From the NCBI GenBank assembly GCA_016715965.1, contig JADJXG010000001.1, forward strand, positions 2,299,501 to 2,363,500: a stretch of 64,000 bases of DNA, given 5' to 3'. The DNA comes from Saprospiraceae bacterium. Lineage in GTDB: Bacteria; Bacteroidota; Bacteroidia; Chitinophagales; Saprospiraceae. Position 1 is the first letter of the stretch. Every line of letters begins with the position of its first letter. Both the position numbers and the translations under genes were made by a program. The notes beneath the pieces were generated by a model. It was not told the origin of the DNA, made no database searches, and worked only from the letters and a program-made list of their open reading frames with translations. Shown here one piece after another: positions 8,327 through 15,864 of the stretch.

Positions 8327-8708
8327 ATGAAAAAAAGCAACAATGGCATGGCTGATTTCAGTAGCTTTCCTTGCTTCGGTGTATTTCCAGAACCAAATCC
8401 CAATAATGCCCATGCTCGAAGGCAGGACTTTCAACCTTATGCCACAACAGGGCATCCCGGTGATTTATCCTGGCACACAGACCCAAATATTGAGATACAA
8501 CGACGCAATGCCAGGCAAAAACCTGGTGCTCAAAAAAGGGCAGGCGGTCACTTTGAATGTTCACAAACAATTTGGTGACACGGACACTACCCATTGGCAC
8601 AGCTTGTACCTATCGCCAGCAAACGACGGTAGCCCGCACACGCCTATTTTGGCAGGCGACGGGTGGTCGCTTACTTTCAAAATCCTGGACAACGCAGCGA
8701 ATTATTGA
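8327..8708 (+). pseudogene. Multicopper oxidase, N-terminal fragment (frameshifted)
   Basis: From 8343 the frame encodes the first cupredoxin domain of a multicopper oxidase. VTLNVHKQFGDTDTTHWHS is the type-2/3 copper motif (HWHG in most relatives, Ser here), followed by SPANDGSPHTPILAGDGW. It stops at ANY, just before the expected YHPH copper motif, so at least three quarters of the enzyme is missing. The natural start is ATG 8327 with AAGG before it, but a run of seven A (8330-8336) puts it out of frame; six A would restore MKKATMAWLIS, a signal peptide. This is a remnant of a copper-resistance oxidase of the CopA/McoC kind. Confidence 0.8.
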
Positions 8709-9006
8709 TACAACCGCTCATTTGAATTGCCTTAAAAAATTGTACTGTGTTTTAAATCCCAACGGCCAATTCATGATTGGAAATTGGGGCGGGTTAAAAA
8801 ACAAATGGATGTTTTTCTCTTAGTATATGGCACAAATGTTAGAAGGCTTTATAACCATTAACGACAATGTACCTTTTTTTATAACTCAATTCTTTTCCGA
8901 TGCTGGCTTTGAGCATGTTTCAAAAGCGGATTTCATCTATCCAAAATCGGGACAAACAGTTTTTGCACAGCAGCTAAAAATTAACAAACCATCAAAATCT
9001 AATTAG
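8709..9006 (+). pseudogene. SAM methyltransferase, C-terminal remnant
   Basis: The frame from about 8701 to TAG 9004-9006 reads LKKLYCVLNPNGQFMIGNWGG, then an in-frame TAG (8821-8823), then AQMLEGFITINDNVPFF and FSDAGFEHVSKADFIY. This is the C-terminal part of a class I methyltransferase (the RVLKPGG strand, the loop and the final GF-xx-V strand). The SAM-binding N-terminus is absent and its place is taken by the multicopper oxidase fragment, so two broken genes are joined near 8700. Non-functional. Confidence 0.7.
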
Positions 9007-9009
9007 AAA

Positions 9010-9258
9010 ATGAAAAATCAAATCAACATCGCAGCAATGTTACTCACAACAGTAATGTTCTTCGCTTCTTGCGGAAACAAAACATCCGAAAGCAAAGAAA
9101 AAACTGCAACAGAACAAACCGCCAACGCAAATTACCAATGCCCCATGAAATGTGAGGGAGAAAAAATTTACAGCAAACCCGGCTCTTGCCCCGTATGTAA
9201 CATGGACTTACAATTGGTTGAAGAGAATCACGAAAACCACGAGCATCATAAACATTAA
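9010..9258 (+). CDS. Small lipoprotein with heavy-metal-binding domain
   Basis: The 82-residue protein has a lipobox ending FASC (Cys21), a short linker and one heavy-metal-binding domain: YQCPMKCEG then PGSCPVCNMDL (about 42-67). It ends in a His-rich tail (HENHEHHKH). This Cys-Met-His domain is also found at the front of CusB-type adaptors and copper ATPases, where it is thought to hand metal on. As a lipid-anchored periplasmic protein it probably buffers copper for the pump that follows. It is a near duplicate of the gene at 11382. First intact gene of the metal island. Confidence 0.85.
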   Translation: MKNQINIAAMLLTTVMFFASCGNKTSESKEKTATEQTANANYQCPMKCEGEKIYSKPGSCPVCNMDLQLVEENHENHEHHKH

Positions 9259-9327
9259 TCATTGGTTAGATGGACATAAGTCAGTGAGAAATAGAGTAAT
9301 CATTAAGAATTTGCAAAAAATGTTTAT

Positions 9328-11349
9328 ATGGACCATACACATCATCATCATTATGAAAATCAACATCCAAATGAACAATATGGTGATCGCGACGTGAGCG
9401 GACATGATAAACACGCCGGGCATAATGTTGCGGAATTTTGGAAGCGATTTATTGTATGTTCCATCGTTTCTATTCCTGTGCTTGCCCTGTCGCACATGAT
9501 ACAGCAGTGGTTAGGGTTTAAATTAGTTTTTGCAGGCGACAAATATTTGTTGGCTGTTCTCTCCACATTCATTTTCGTTTATGGTGGTTATCCATTTCTA
9601 AAAGGATTGGTAGATGAAGTGAAGGATAAAGCCATTGGCATGATGACACTGATTGGTGTTGCTATTACTGTTGCATGGGCATACAGTGTTGCTATCACTT
9701 TTGGTTTGCAGGGCATGGACTTTTATTGGGAAATGGCAACCCTGATAGACATTATGCTCATTGGGCATTACTTTGAAATGAAATCGGTAATGGGTGCTTC
9801 CCGTTCATTGGAATTGCTTGTGAAAATGATGCCTTCAACCGCACACCATTTAGTAAACGGACAAATACATGATATGCCTGTCAGTCATTTGAAAATCGGA
9901 GATATGATTATGGTAAAGCCGGGCGAAAAAGTTCCGGTAGATGGAATTGTAACCGAAGGAGAAAGCTATGTTGATGAAAGTATGCTTACTGGTGAGAGTA
10001 AACCAGTAAAAAAAGAAAAGGACAGTAAAGTGATTGGCGGTGCTGTAAATAGTAATGGTTCACTTACTATAAAAGTTACAAGCACAGGAAAAGACAGCTA
10101 TCTGAACAAAGTAGTAAAGCTGGTAGAAGATGCTCAAAAAGTAAAATCAAAAACACAAAATTTTGCCGACCGTGCTGCAAAAGTGCTGACGTTTGTTGCG
10201 TTGGGCGGTGGTGTTATCACACTTACTATTTGGTTGCTTTTGGGTTTTCCGTTTGTGTTTGCTTTGGAAAGAATGGTTACAGTAATGGTTATTTCCTGTC
10301 CTCATGCTTTAGGGTTGGCTGTGCCTTTAGTTGTAGCTATTTCAACTTCCATTTCTGCACAAAAAGGTTTGCTCATTCGCAACAGAACAGCTTTTGAAAA
10401 TGCGCGGCTGATTACTACCATCATTTTTGACAAGACCGGAACACTTACAAAAGGTTCACATGAATTACAGCAAATAAAAGTGCTGAACCCCAAATTTGAA
10501 GATAAAGAATTACTGCGTTTAGCATCAGGCATTGAACAACATTCTGAACATTACATCGCAGCAGGTTTGTTGAGAAAGGTGAAAGAATTGAACATTGCAA
10601 TTCCAAAATCAGAAAATTTCAATTACCTGCCGGGTAAAGGATTGGAAGGCATTGTAGAAGAGAAAGAAATTAAAGTAGTAGGTCCGAATTACCTGAACGA
10701 ACAAAACATCAAGATTGCTGAAACGATTGATGAATTTACAGGCACAGTTGTTTATGTTCTGATTGACAAAAATGTTGCGGGGTATTTTACTTTTTCAGAC
10801 CAGATAAGAGAAAGCTCTCTTGAAGCCATTCAAATTTTAAAAGAGGCGGGAATTAAGAACCTGCTGCTTACAGGCGACAACGAAAAAGTAGCCATGAAAG
10901 TAAGCGATGAATTAAAAATGGACGGCTTCATAGCCAATGTATTACCGCATGATAAATTAGAGAAAGTAAAAGAACTTCAGGAAAAAGGTGAATACATTGC
11001 CATGACAGGCGATGGCGTAAATGATGCACCTGCTCTTGCACAAGCAGATGTTGGTATTGCAGTTGGTTCAGGAACAGATGTAGCAGCAGAAACAGCAGAC
11101 ATTATTTTGGTGAACTCCGACCCGAAAGATATCGCCAACCTGATATTATTTGGTAAAGCTACCTACAACAAAATGATACAAAACTTATGGTGGGCTGCGG
11201 GCTACAACATTCTTGCAATTCCATTGGCAGCAGGTGTACTTTATAATTGGGGAATAATGTTAAGTCCGGCAGTTGGTGCAGTATTGATGAGTTTAAGCAC
11301 CATTGTAGTTGCTATAAACGCACAACTTTTAAAAAGTAAAATGTCATAA
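9328..11349 (+). CDS. copB: CopB-type copper-exporting P-type ATPase
   Basis: The 673-residue pump has a His-rich N-terminus (HTHHHHY, then GHDKHAGHN) in place of CxxC domains. The actuator motif TGES is at 221-224, the membrane metal site CPH at 324-326, the phosphorylation site DKTGT begins at D368, and the hinge TGDGVNDAPA lies near 559. CPH rather than CPC marks the P1B-3 group, which exports Cu and sometimes Ag from the cytoplasm at the cost of ATP. Flanking small metal-binding lipoproteins and the downstream Cus genes agree. Its first 175 codons are repeated at 29731 as a truncated copy. Confidence 0.93.
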   Translation: MDHTHHHHYENQHPNEQYGDRDVSGHDKHAGHNVAEFWKRFIVCSIVSIPVLALSHMIQQWLGFKLVFAGDKYLLAVLSTFIFVYGGYPFLKGLVDEVKDKAIGMMTLIGVAITVAWAYSVAITFGLQGMDFYWEMATLIDIMLIGHYFEMKSVMGASRSLELLVKMMPSTAHHLVNGQIHDMPVSHLKIGDMIMVKPGEKVPVDGIVTEGESYVDESMLTGESKPVKKEKDSKVIGGAVNSNGSLTIKVTSTGKDSYLNKVVKLVEDAQKVKSKTQNFADRAAKVLTFVALGGGVITLTIWLLLGFPFVFALERMVTVMVISCPHALGLAVPLVVAISTSISAQKGLLIRNRTAFENARLITTIIFDKTGTLTKGSHELQQIKVLNPKFEDKELLRLASGIEQHSEHYIAAGLLRKVKELNIAIPKSENFNYLPGKGLEGIVEEKEIKVVGPNYLNEQNIKIAETIDEFTGTVVYVLIDKNVAGYFTFSDQIRESSLEAIQILKEAGIKNLLLTGDNEKVAMKVSDELKMDGFIANVLPHDKLEKVKELQEKGEYIAMTGDGVNDAPALAQADVGIAVGSGTDVAAETADIILVNSDPKDIANLILFGKATYNKMIQNLWWAAGYNILAIPLAAGVLYNWGIMLSPAVGAVLMSLSTIVVAINAQLLKSKMS

Positions 11350-11381
11350 ATGAATACTCACACTTATAAAATCTAAATAAT

Positions 11382-11645
11382 ATGAAAACAAAAATTACAA
11401 CATCAACCCTCTTGCTCACAGCAGTAATTTTCATGGCTTCATGCGGAAGCAAAACTTCAGAAAGCAAAAAAGATACAACAACTACCGAACAAACCGCTAA
11501 TGCCATGTATCAATGCCCCATGAAATGTGAAGGCGAAAAAATGTATGACAAACCCGGCTCTTGCCCCGTGTGCAACATGGATTTGGAAAAAGTGGAAGGA
11601 AACCATGAACATCACAAACACGACAGCACTCACACAAATCACTAA
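11382..11645 (+). CDS. Small lipoprotein with heavy-metal-binding domain (second copy)
   Basis: The 87-residue protein has a lipobox ending MASC (Cys21), a Ser/Lys/Thr linker and the same metal-binding domain as the gene at 9010 (YQCPMKCEGEKMY, then PGSCPVCNMDL). A His-rich tail HEHHKHDSTHTNH follows. Close sequence agreement over the whole length shows a recent duplication around copB. It precedes cusA by 22 bp and is probably transcribed with it. A role as periplasmic metal donor to the Cus efflux complex is inferred from domain and position. Confidence 0.85.
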   Translation: MKTKITTSTLLLTAVIFMASCGSKTSESKKDTTTTEQTANAMYQCPMKCEGEKMYDKPGSCPVCNMDLEKVEGNHEHHKHDSTHTNH

Positions 11646-11667
11646 ATCAGTTTAACACCGCAAACGA

Positions 11668-12942
11668 ATGATAGAAAAAATAATTTCATGGTCAACGCAC
11701 AACCGCTTCTTCGTCTGGATTGGCATTTTGCTGGTTGTAGTGGGTGGCATTTGGTCAGTAATGACTACTCCCGTTGATGCCATTCCCGACTTATCCGAAA
11801 ATCAGGTGATTGTTTACACCGAATGGATGGGGCGCAATCCGCAAATCATGGAAGACCAAATCACCTACCCCTTGGTTTCCAACTTGCAGGGCATCCCTAA
11901 CGTAAAAGCCATACGTGCTGCTTCCATGTTCGGCATGAGTTTCATCTTCGTCATTTTCAATGACGATGCAGAAATTTACTGGGCGCGAACCCGTGTGTTG
12001 GAGCGATTGAACTTCGCGCAAAAAGCATTGCCGCAAGGCGTAACCCCAACACTTGGTCCCGATGGAACAGGTGTAGGTCATGTGTTTTGGTATACACTTC
12101 AGGGCGATGGCTACGATTTGGGAGAACTCCGTGCAGTGCAGGACTGGTATGTAAAGTTTGCTTTGCAGAATGTGGAAGGCGTGAGCGAAGTCGCCTCGTT
12201 TGGGGGCATTCAAAAGCAATATCAGGTTAGCGTCAATCCGCACAAATTGGTTTACTACGGCATATCCGCAATGGATGTGGCAAACGCATTAAAAGCAAAC
12301 AACAGAGATGTAGGAGGCAGCATTTACGAAATGAACCGCATGGGCTATATGCTAAGAGGTTTGGGCTACATAAAGGACATTAAAGACATTGAAGAAATTT
12401 CTGTTGGGGCATACAAATCAACGCCCATAAAATTGAAAGATGTTGCTGACGTGCAAATGAGCAGCGACATCCGATTGGGTATTGCGGAGGAGAATGGTGA
12501 AGGTGAAGTGGTAGGTGGCGTAGTGGTTGCCCGATATGGCGAAAATGCAAAAGAAGTAATTGACCGAGTGAAAGAAAGATTAGGTGATGTGGAAAAAGGT
12601 CTGCCTCCAGGCGTGAAATTCAAAGTGGCTTACGACCGCAGCGACCTTATTGAAGCGGCTGTTGCCACGCTCAAAGATGCATTGATTGAAGAAATTATAG
12701 TTGTGGCACTTGTTGTTTTATTATTTCTTTTTCATGTGCGCAGCGCAGTAGTTGCTATTGTTACTATTCCTTTATCGGTGCTGATTGGTTTTATGTTGGT
12801 GAAATGGTTTGGCATTTCTCTCAACATTATGTCATTGGGTGGAATTGCTTTGGCAATCGGTGATTTGGTAGATGCCGGAATTGTAATGACAGAGAACGCA
12901 TACAAAGGATTGGTGAAAGCAGTTTTAAAAACCGATGAATAA
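11668..12942 (+). CDS. cusA: CusA heavy-metal RND pump, N-terminal half
   Basis: These 424 residues are the first 40 percent of a CusA/CzcA-type inner-membrane pump. They include TM1 with FVWIGILLVVVGGIW, the porter domain with TPVDAIPDLSENQVIV and VEGVSEVASFGGIQKQYQV, and TM helices ending GDLVDAGIVMTENAY. The frame stops in the cytoplasmic loop after that helix. The rest follows at once in another frame, overlapping as TAATG. A whole CusA is about 1040 residues and the two parts sum to 1063. One extra A at about 12938 would give a single reading frame. Either a real split gene with coupled translation, or a sequence error. Confidence 0.85.
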   Translation: MIEKIISWSTHNRFFVWIGILLVVVGGIWSVMTTPVDAIPDLSENQVIVYTEWMGRNPQIMEDQITYPLVSNLQGIPNVKAIRAASMFGMSFIFVIFNDDAEIYWARTRVLERLNFAQKALPQGVTPTLGPDGTGVGHVFWYTLQGDGYDLGELRAVQDWYVKFALQNVEGVSEVASFGGIQKQYQVSVNPHKLVYYGISAMDVANALKANNRDVGGSIYEMNRMGYMLRGLGYIKDIKDIEEISVGAYKSTPIKLKDVADVQMSSDIRLGIAEENGEGEVVGGVVVARYGENAKEVIDRVKERLGDVEKGLPPGVKFKVAYDRSDLIEAAVATLKDALIEEIIVVALVVLLFLFHVRSAVVAIVTIPLSVLIGFMLVKWFGISLNIMSLGGIALAIGDLVDAGIVMTENAYKGLVKAVLKTDE

Positions 12943-14861
12943 TGGAAAAGCATAGAATAGGAAATACAAAAGAACTTAGCGAAGAAGAACGCATCAAAAT
13001 TATTGAACGTTCATCGCGCACTGTTGGAAGAGCGGTTTTCTTTTCCATCTTGGTAACGCTTATTTCATTCGCACCAATTCTCTTTCTCGAAGGGCAGGAA
13101 AGAAAATTGTATTCGCCCCTTGTGTTTACAAAAACATTTGTAATGATAGGCTCTGCCATTGTCGCGCTGTTTATCGTGCCAATGTTGCTTCGTTCATTGA
13201 TGAAAGGCAAACTCATTCCCGAAAGCAGAAATCCGGTTGCTAATTTCTTCATCAAAATTTACAGCCCTGTATTGCGCTTGTGTCAGCGTTGGAAAAAAAC
13301 GGTTATTGCTATTTCTGTTTTAATCGTGTTTGGCAGTATTCCATTCGTATTGCGTTTAGGTTCTGAATTTATGCCGCCATTAGATGAAGGTTCGCTGTTG
13401 TTCATGCCCGTTACACTTCCTGATGTTTCCAACAACGAAGCCAAACGTATTTTGCAGGTGCAGGACAAACTCATCATGTCCGTTCCCGAAGTGGAAAATG
13501 TTCTGGGCAAAGCAGGTCGTGCCTATACTGCAACCGACAATGCTCCCATGAGTATGATTGAAAGCATCATTCTTTTAAAACCAAAATCGGAATGGCGCAA
13601 AGGAATGACCACCGAAAAACTAATTACTGAATTAAACGAGAAAGTAAAAATCCCCGGAGTTACAAATGGTTGGACACAGCCCATCATCAACCGTATCAAT
13701 ATGCTTTCAACAGGGGTTCGGACAGACATCGGCATTAAAATTTACGGACAGGAATTAGATACCATTTACAACATTGCCCGTCAGGTTGAAAAATCCTTGC
13801 AGGGCATTGAAGGGCTTACCGATTTATATGTAGAGCAACTCACAGGAGGCAAATACCTTGATGTAAAAATTAAGAGGGAGGAAATTGCCCGATACAATCT
13901 TTCCATTGAAGAAGTGAACATGCTTATTGAAATGGCGTTGGGAGGAATGCCTGTAACCCAAACAGTAGAAGGTCGGCAGCGATTCAGTGTATCTATGCGT
14001 TTGGCACAGGATTTCCGTAGTGATTTGGAAGAGATAAAAAGAACACCCCTTCAAACATCCGGCTATGGAGTTATTCCGCTTTCGGCAGTGGCTGATTTGG
14101 AAATTACCGAAGGTCCGCCAATGATTAATTCAGAGAACGCCATGTTGAGAGGCACAGTTTTATTTAATGTCAGAGGCAGAGATATGGGTAGCGTGGTGAA
14201 AGATGCCAAAGAAAAAATAGATGCCGATTTCAAAAATCTTCCCAAAGGTTATTTCATCAACTGGAGCGGACAGTATGAAAGTAAAGTCCGTGCCGAAAAC
14301 CGTTTGAAAATTATCATTCCTATTACGCTTTTGATTATTGCCTTCGTGCTTTATTTCACTTTTCGTTCCTTCAAAGAAATGGCGATTGTGCTTTCCAGTA
14401 TTCCCATTGCTTTAATCGGAGGCGTTTATTCCATGTATTTTTTTGACGTGAACTTTTCTGTTGCGGTTGCAGTCGGTTTCATTGCCTTATTTGGTATTGC
14501 GGTAGAAACAGGCGTGCTGATGCTCGTCTATATGAACGAAGCCATACACGATGCAGTAGATAAAAAGGGAAGCGCAGAACTTACACAGCAAGAAGTGCAG
14601 ACAGCCGTTTTTTCAGGCGCAGTAATGCGTGTCCGACCAAAACTAATGACCGTAATGGCTGACATGATTGGACTAATGCCTATTCTATTGGCAACAGGCG
14701 TGGGTAGCGATGTTATGAAACCCACTGCCATTCCCTTTGTTTTCGGAATGGTTACCTCTACACTTTTTGTGTTAATCGTTTTACCTGTGGTTTATCAGTT
14801 AGGGAAAGAATACGAATTGAAAAAACATGGTAAAGTGGAATACCTTGAAATTGAAGAATAA
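12942..14861 (+). CDS. cusA: CusA heavy-metal RND pump, C-terminal part
   Basis: These 639 residues continue CusA: the loop NTKELSEEERIKIIERSSRTVG, then TM helices with FFSILVTLISFAP, the second porter half with FMPPLDEGSLLFMPVTLPDVS, and the final TM bundle. The Met-rich FMPPLDEG and the PN/PC porter layout are typical of the heavy-metal branch rather than the drug branch of RND pumps. ATG 12942 overlaps the previous stop, so ribosomes finishing the first half could restart here. Alternatively the two ORFs are one gene broken by a one-base error. It takes metal from the periplasm with the CusB adaptors and the CusC channel encoded at 25235-28986. Confidence 0.85.
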   Translation: MEKHRIGNTKELSEEERIKIIERSSRTVGRAVFFSILVTLISFAPILFLEGQERKLYSPLVFTKTFVMIGSAIVALFIVPMLLRSLMKGKLIPESRNPVANFFIKIYSPVLRLCQRWKKTVIAISVLIVFGSIPFVLRLGSEFMPPLDEGSLLFMPVTLPDVSNNEAKRILQVQDKLIMSVPEVENVLGKAGRAYTATDNAPMSMIESIILLKPKSEWRKGMTTEKLITELNEKVKIPGVTNGWTQPIINRINMLSTGVRTDIGIKIYGQELDTIYNIARQVEKSLQGIEGLTDLYVEQLTGGKYLDVKIKREEIARYNLSIEEVNMLIEMALGGMPVTQTVEGRQRFSVSMRLAQDFRSDLEEIKRTPLQTSGYGVIPLSAVADLEITEGPPMINSENAMLRGTVLFNVRGRDMGSVVKDAKEKIDADFKNLPKGYFINWSGQYESKVRAENRLKIIIPITLLIIAFVLYFTFRSFKEMAIVLSSIPIALIGGVYSMYFFDVNFSVAVAVGFIALFGIAVETGVLMLVYMNEAIHDAVDKKGSAELTQQEVQTAVFSGAVMRVRPKLMTVMADMIGLMPILLATGVGSDVMKPTAIPFVFGMVTSTLFVLIVLPVVYQLGKEYELKKHGKVEYLEIEE

Positions 14862-14877
14862 AAAATATTATGAGTTT

Positions 14878-15864
14878 ATGAAAGTAGCGGTTTACAGCAT
14901 ACATCAATTTGAAAAGCCATATTTATTGAAAGCAAATGGAGCAGAACATGAATTGGTATTTTTTGATGTGCCACTAAGCGAGAGCACAACTTATCTAGCG
15001 TTTAGCTGTGAAGCTGTCAGCATTTTTACTGGTGATAAAGCCAATGCTTATGTTTTAGAGCTGCTCCATAAGCATGGGGTTAAATATCTTGCACTTCGTT
15101 CAGCAGGATTTAACCATGTGGATATTAAAAAGGCAAAGGAACTCAACATGAAAGTCGCCCGAGTTCCGTCTTACTCGCCATATGCTATTGCTGAACACAC
15201 AGTTGCCATGATGCTCGCACTTAATCGAAAACTCATTCGTGCAAACAGGAGAATTTTGAAATTAAATTTCTCACTAGATGGGTTGGTGGGCTTTGACATG
15301 AATGGAAAAACTGTAGGAATTATAGGCACAGGTAAAATCGGGAGTGTCGTAGCCCGAATTATGCATGGGTTTGGTTGTCGCATTGTTGCCTTTGATAAAG
15401 AGCAAAACGAAGAACTCAAAAGTCACTATCAAGTTGAATATACTACCTGTGCATCACTTTGTGAAAAATCTGATATTATTTCACTGCACGTTCCACTTAA
15501 CAACATGACACAGTATATTATTGATAAACATTGTATAGAAAAAATGAAACCTGGTGTAATGCTTATTAACACAAGCAGAGGGGGGTTGGTAAATACAAAA
15601 GCAGTAATCGATGCGCTAAAAACAAAGCAGATTGGATTTTTCGGTATGGATGTTTATGAAGAAGAAGAAGGACTATTTTTTGAAGACCATTCAAACGATA
15701 TTCTGCTTGACGATACCATTGCACGACTAATGACTTTCAGCAACGTGCTTATTACAAGTCATCAGGCGTTTTTAACGGATACCGCGTTAAGAAATATTGC
15801 CGAAACTACTATTTACAACCTGCGCTGCTTTCAATTCGATAAAACAAACACTAATGAAATATGA
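14878..15864 (+). CDS. ldhA: D-lactate dehydrogenase (D-2-hydroxyacid dehydrogenase)
   Basis: I use ATG 14878, 16 bp after cusA, rather than a longer in-frame start inside cusA. The 328-residue protein has the NAD-binding motif GIIGTGKIGSVVAR (about 148-161) and the catalytic triad of the family: Arg in NTSRGGL, Glu in DVYEEEEG, His in SHQAFLT. The YEEEEGLFFED segment is characteristic of LdhA-type D-lactate dehydrogenases. It would reduce pyruvate to D-lactate in the cytoplasm, regenerating NAD when respiration is blocked, as metal stress can do. Its stop overlaps the next start by ATGA, making it the first gene of a tightly coupled operon. Confidence 0.9.
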   Translation: MKVAVYSIHQFEKPYLLKANGAEHELVFFDVPLSESTTYLAFSCEAVSIFTGDKANAYVLELLHKHGVKYLALRSAGFNHVDIKKAKELNMKVARVPSYSPYAIAEHTVAMMLALNRKLIRANRRILKLNFSLDGLVGFDMNGKTVGIIGTGKIGSVVARIMHGFGCRIVAFDKEQNEELKSHYQVEYTTCASLCEKSDIISLHVPLNNMTQYIIDKHCIEKMKPGVMLINTSRGGLVNTKAVIDALKTKQIGFFGMDVYEEEEGLFFEDHSNDILLDDTIARLMTFSNVLITSHQAFLTDTALRNIAETTIYNLRCFQFDKTNTNEI

